Assembly: GCA_019747905.1 (NCBI GenBank)
Contig: JAIEQG010000014.1
Coordinates: 79,434 to 121,150, forward strand
From: Burkholderiales bacterium
GTDB taxonomy: Bacteria > Pseudomonadota > Gammaproteobacteria > Burkholderiales > Ga0077523
Direction of reading: 5' to 3'
DNA: 41,717 bases
Position numbers and translations under genes: made by a program. Shown here one piece after another: positions 41,062 to 41,717 of the stretch. Under the pieces are notes generated by a model. The model searched no databases. It was not told the origin of the DNA and saw nothing but the letters and a program-made list of their open reading frames with translations. Position 1 is the first letter of the stretch. Each line of letters starts with the position of its first letter.

Positions 41062-41244
41062 GTCAGGACGGGTCGGCCGGCGCAAGTTGCCGCCGGCATG
41101 CACCGCGCCGGCGCCTTGGTCGAATCGGCATAAGATGCAGCTCGTCGCGCCTGCAAGACACCGTCATGCGAAGCGATGAAATCCATACCGGCGAACGCGC
41201 CTGCCTGATTCCAGGGCGTGCTCGATTCCATCGGAAAGGGACAC

Positions 41245-41717
41245 ATGGACGGCCAGAAGAACGACAGCTATCAGGAAGGACTGCGCGGCGACCGGTTCAC
41301 CGGAGACACGGTCGTGGACACCCTCGACTACAGTCGCGGCAAGGCGGACAGCGCGAAGGGCGGCGGCGGTGGAATGCTGGTGGCGGCCGTCCTGCTGTTC
41401 CCCGTGATCTGCGTTGCCTTCCCTGTCGTGGGTCTGGCAGTGATTGCAACCGGGCTCATCGCCACGAAAGGGCTGCCATTGTTCGGCATCCAGTCCGGCA
41501 GTGGCATGCTGATCGTCGTGACGATCGTACTGGTGCTGGCGGCTTTCCTGGGCGGGTTCGTCGTGGAGCGTCGCCTGTCGAGGCGGAAGGCGTATCGCGC
41601 CGTGCGCTGGGTTCTTCGGCTGCTGCTCGTGCCCGGGGCCGCGGTTTCGCTCATGATGAGCAAGGGCATCAATGAACTAGGTGCCGGTGGCATCGTCGTG
41701 CTGCTCCTGCTTCTGCC
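41245..41717 (+). CDS. Membrane protein, 3' end cut off by the window edge
   Basis: The frame is open from ATG 41245 (GGAAAGGGA upstream) to the end of the window, 157 codons. A polar N-terminus with a Gly run (SAKGGGGG) leads to hydrophobic segments at about 44-70 (MLVAAVLLFPVICVAFPVVGLAVIA), 85-105 (MLIVVTIVLVLAAFLGGFVV) and after 120. I do not recognise the family. The gap 41016-41244 before it contains the second dyad and a GC-rich inverted repeat. Confidence 0.6.
   Translation, partial: MDGQKNDSYQEGLRGDRFTGDTVVDTLDYSRGKADSAKGGGGGMLVAAVLLFPVICVAFPVVGLAVIATGLIATKGLPLFGIQSGSGMLIVVTIVLVLAAFLGGFVVERRLSRRKAYRAVRWVLRLLLVPGAAVSLMMSKGINELGAGGIVVLLLLL

Noticed and set aside
1-41717. CRISPR array, tRNA or rRNA genes
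   Set aside because: No regularly spaced repeats, cloverleaf-like sequence or conserved rRNA blocks were seen on reading both strands.

Overview
This is a high-GC, gene-dense window whose gene content looks betaproteobacterial. The pointers are an RND efflux cassette, an OMPLA-type phospholipase, DUF502 and DUF3429 proteins, two PPK2 kinases, unimodular QueF, a bacterial TRIC channel and an FNR/ANR-type box. The taxon is inferred from gene content only. I see no rRNA, tRNA, CRISPR array, IS element or replication origin.

Layout. 1-7.3 kb is an envelope and polyphosphate region: a partial outer-membrane (OM) barrel (-), pldA, a DUF502/porin-like pair with 4-bp overlaps, an OM barrel behind an FNR-like box, class I ppk2, a small RRM protein and a conserved hypothetical. 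7.4-13.6 kb is a tripartite RND efflux operon whose OM factor carries an unusual C-terminal extension. 13.7-19.7 kb holds a carbamate kinase fragment lacking its N-terminal third, an OM protein, a FUSC-like protein, a TRIC channel, an exported asparaginase and an exported glutaminase separated by three abutting hairpins, and a DUF2780 lipoprotein. 19.7-23.2 kb (-) has a lipoprotein, a cupin-like protein and an alpha/beta-hydrolase lipoprotein. 23.3-32.2 kb (+) has a giant AsmA-like protein, DUF3429, class III ppk2, guanine deaminase, queF and an MscS channel. 32.2-32.7 kb is a small cryptic unit with a promoter, a His-rich micro-ORF and a strong hairpin. 32.7-34.2 kb is an SDR/tetR divergent pair with interlocked promoters and two dyad operators.

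34.2-39.5 kb is the most unusual part. A perfect 98-bp direct repeat, the 5' end of the GTPase gene ylqF, flanks about 5.2 kb. This segment carries only two genes: a 1383-residue fusion regulator (sigma54-type AAA+ with GAFTDA loop, Fis HTH, cyclase-like domain, second STAND-type ATPase, TPR-rich tail) and, divergently, a small exported protein with six mature cysteines. A near-consensus -24/-12 sigma54 promoter precedes the small gene. I read this as a self-contained module in which the fusion protein senses a signal and activates the exported protein. This is inferred from sequence and has not been tested.

40.3-41.7 kb has an ORF6N-domain gene. One 27-bp dyad (12-3-12) lies inside it and a second lies downstream; they share a 13-bp core but have different self-complementary outer arms. 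A truncated membrane protein gene closes the window.
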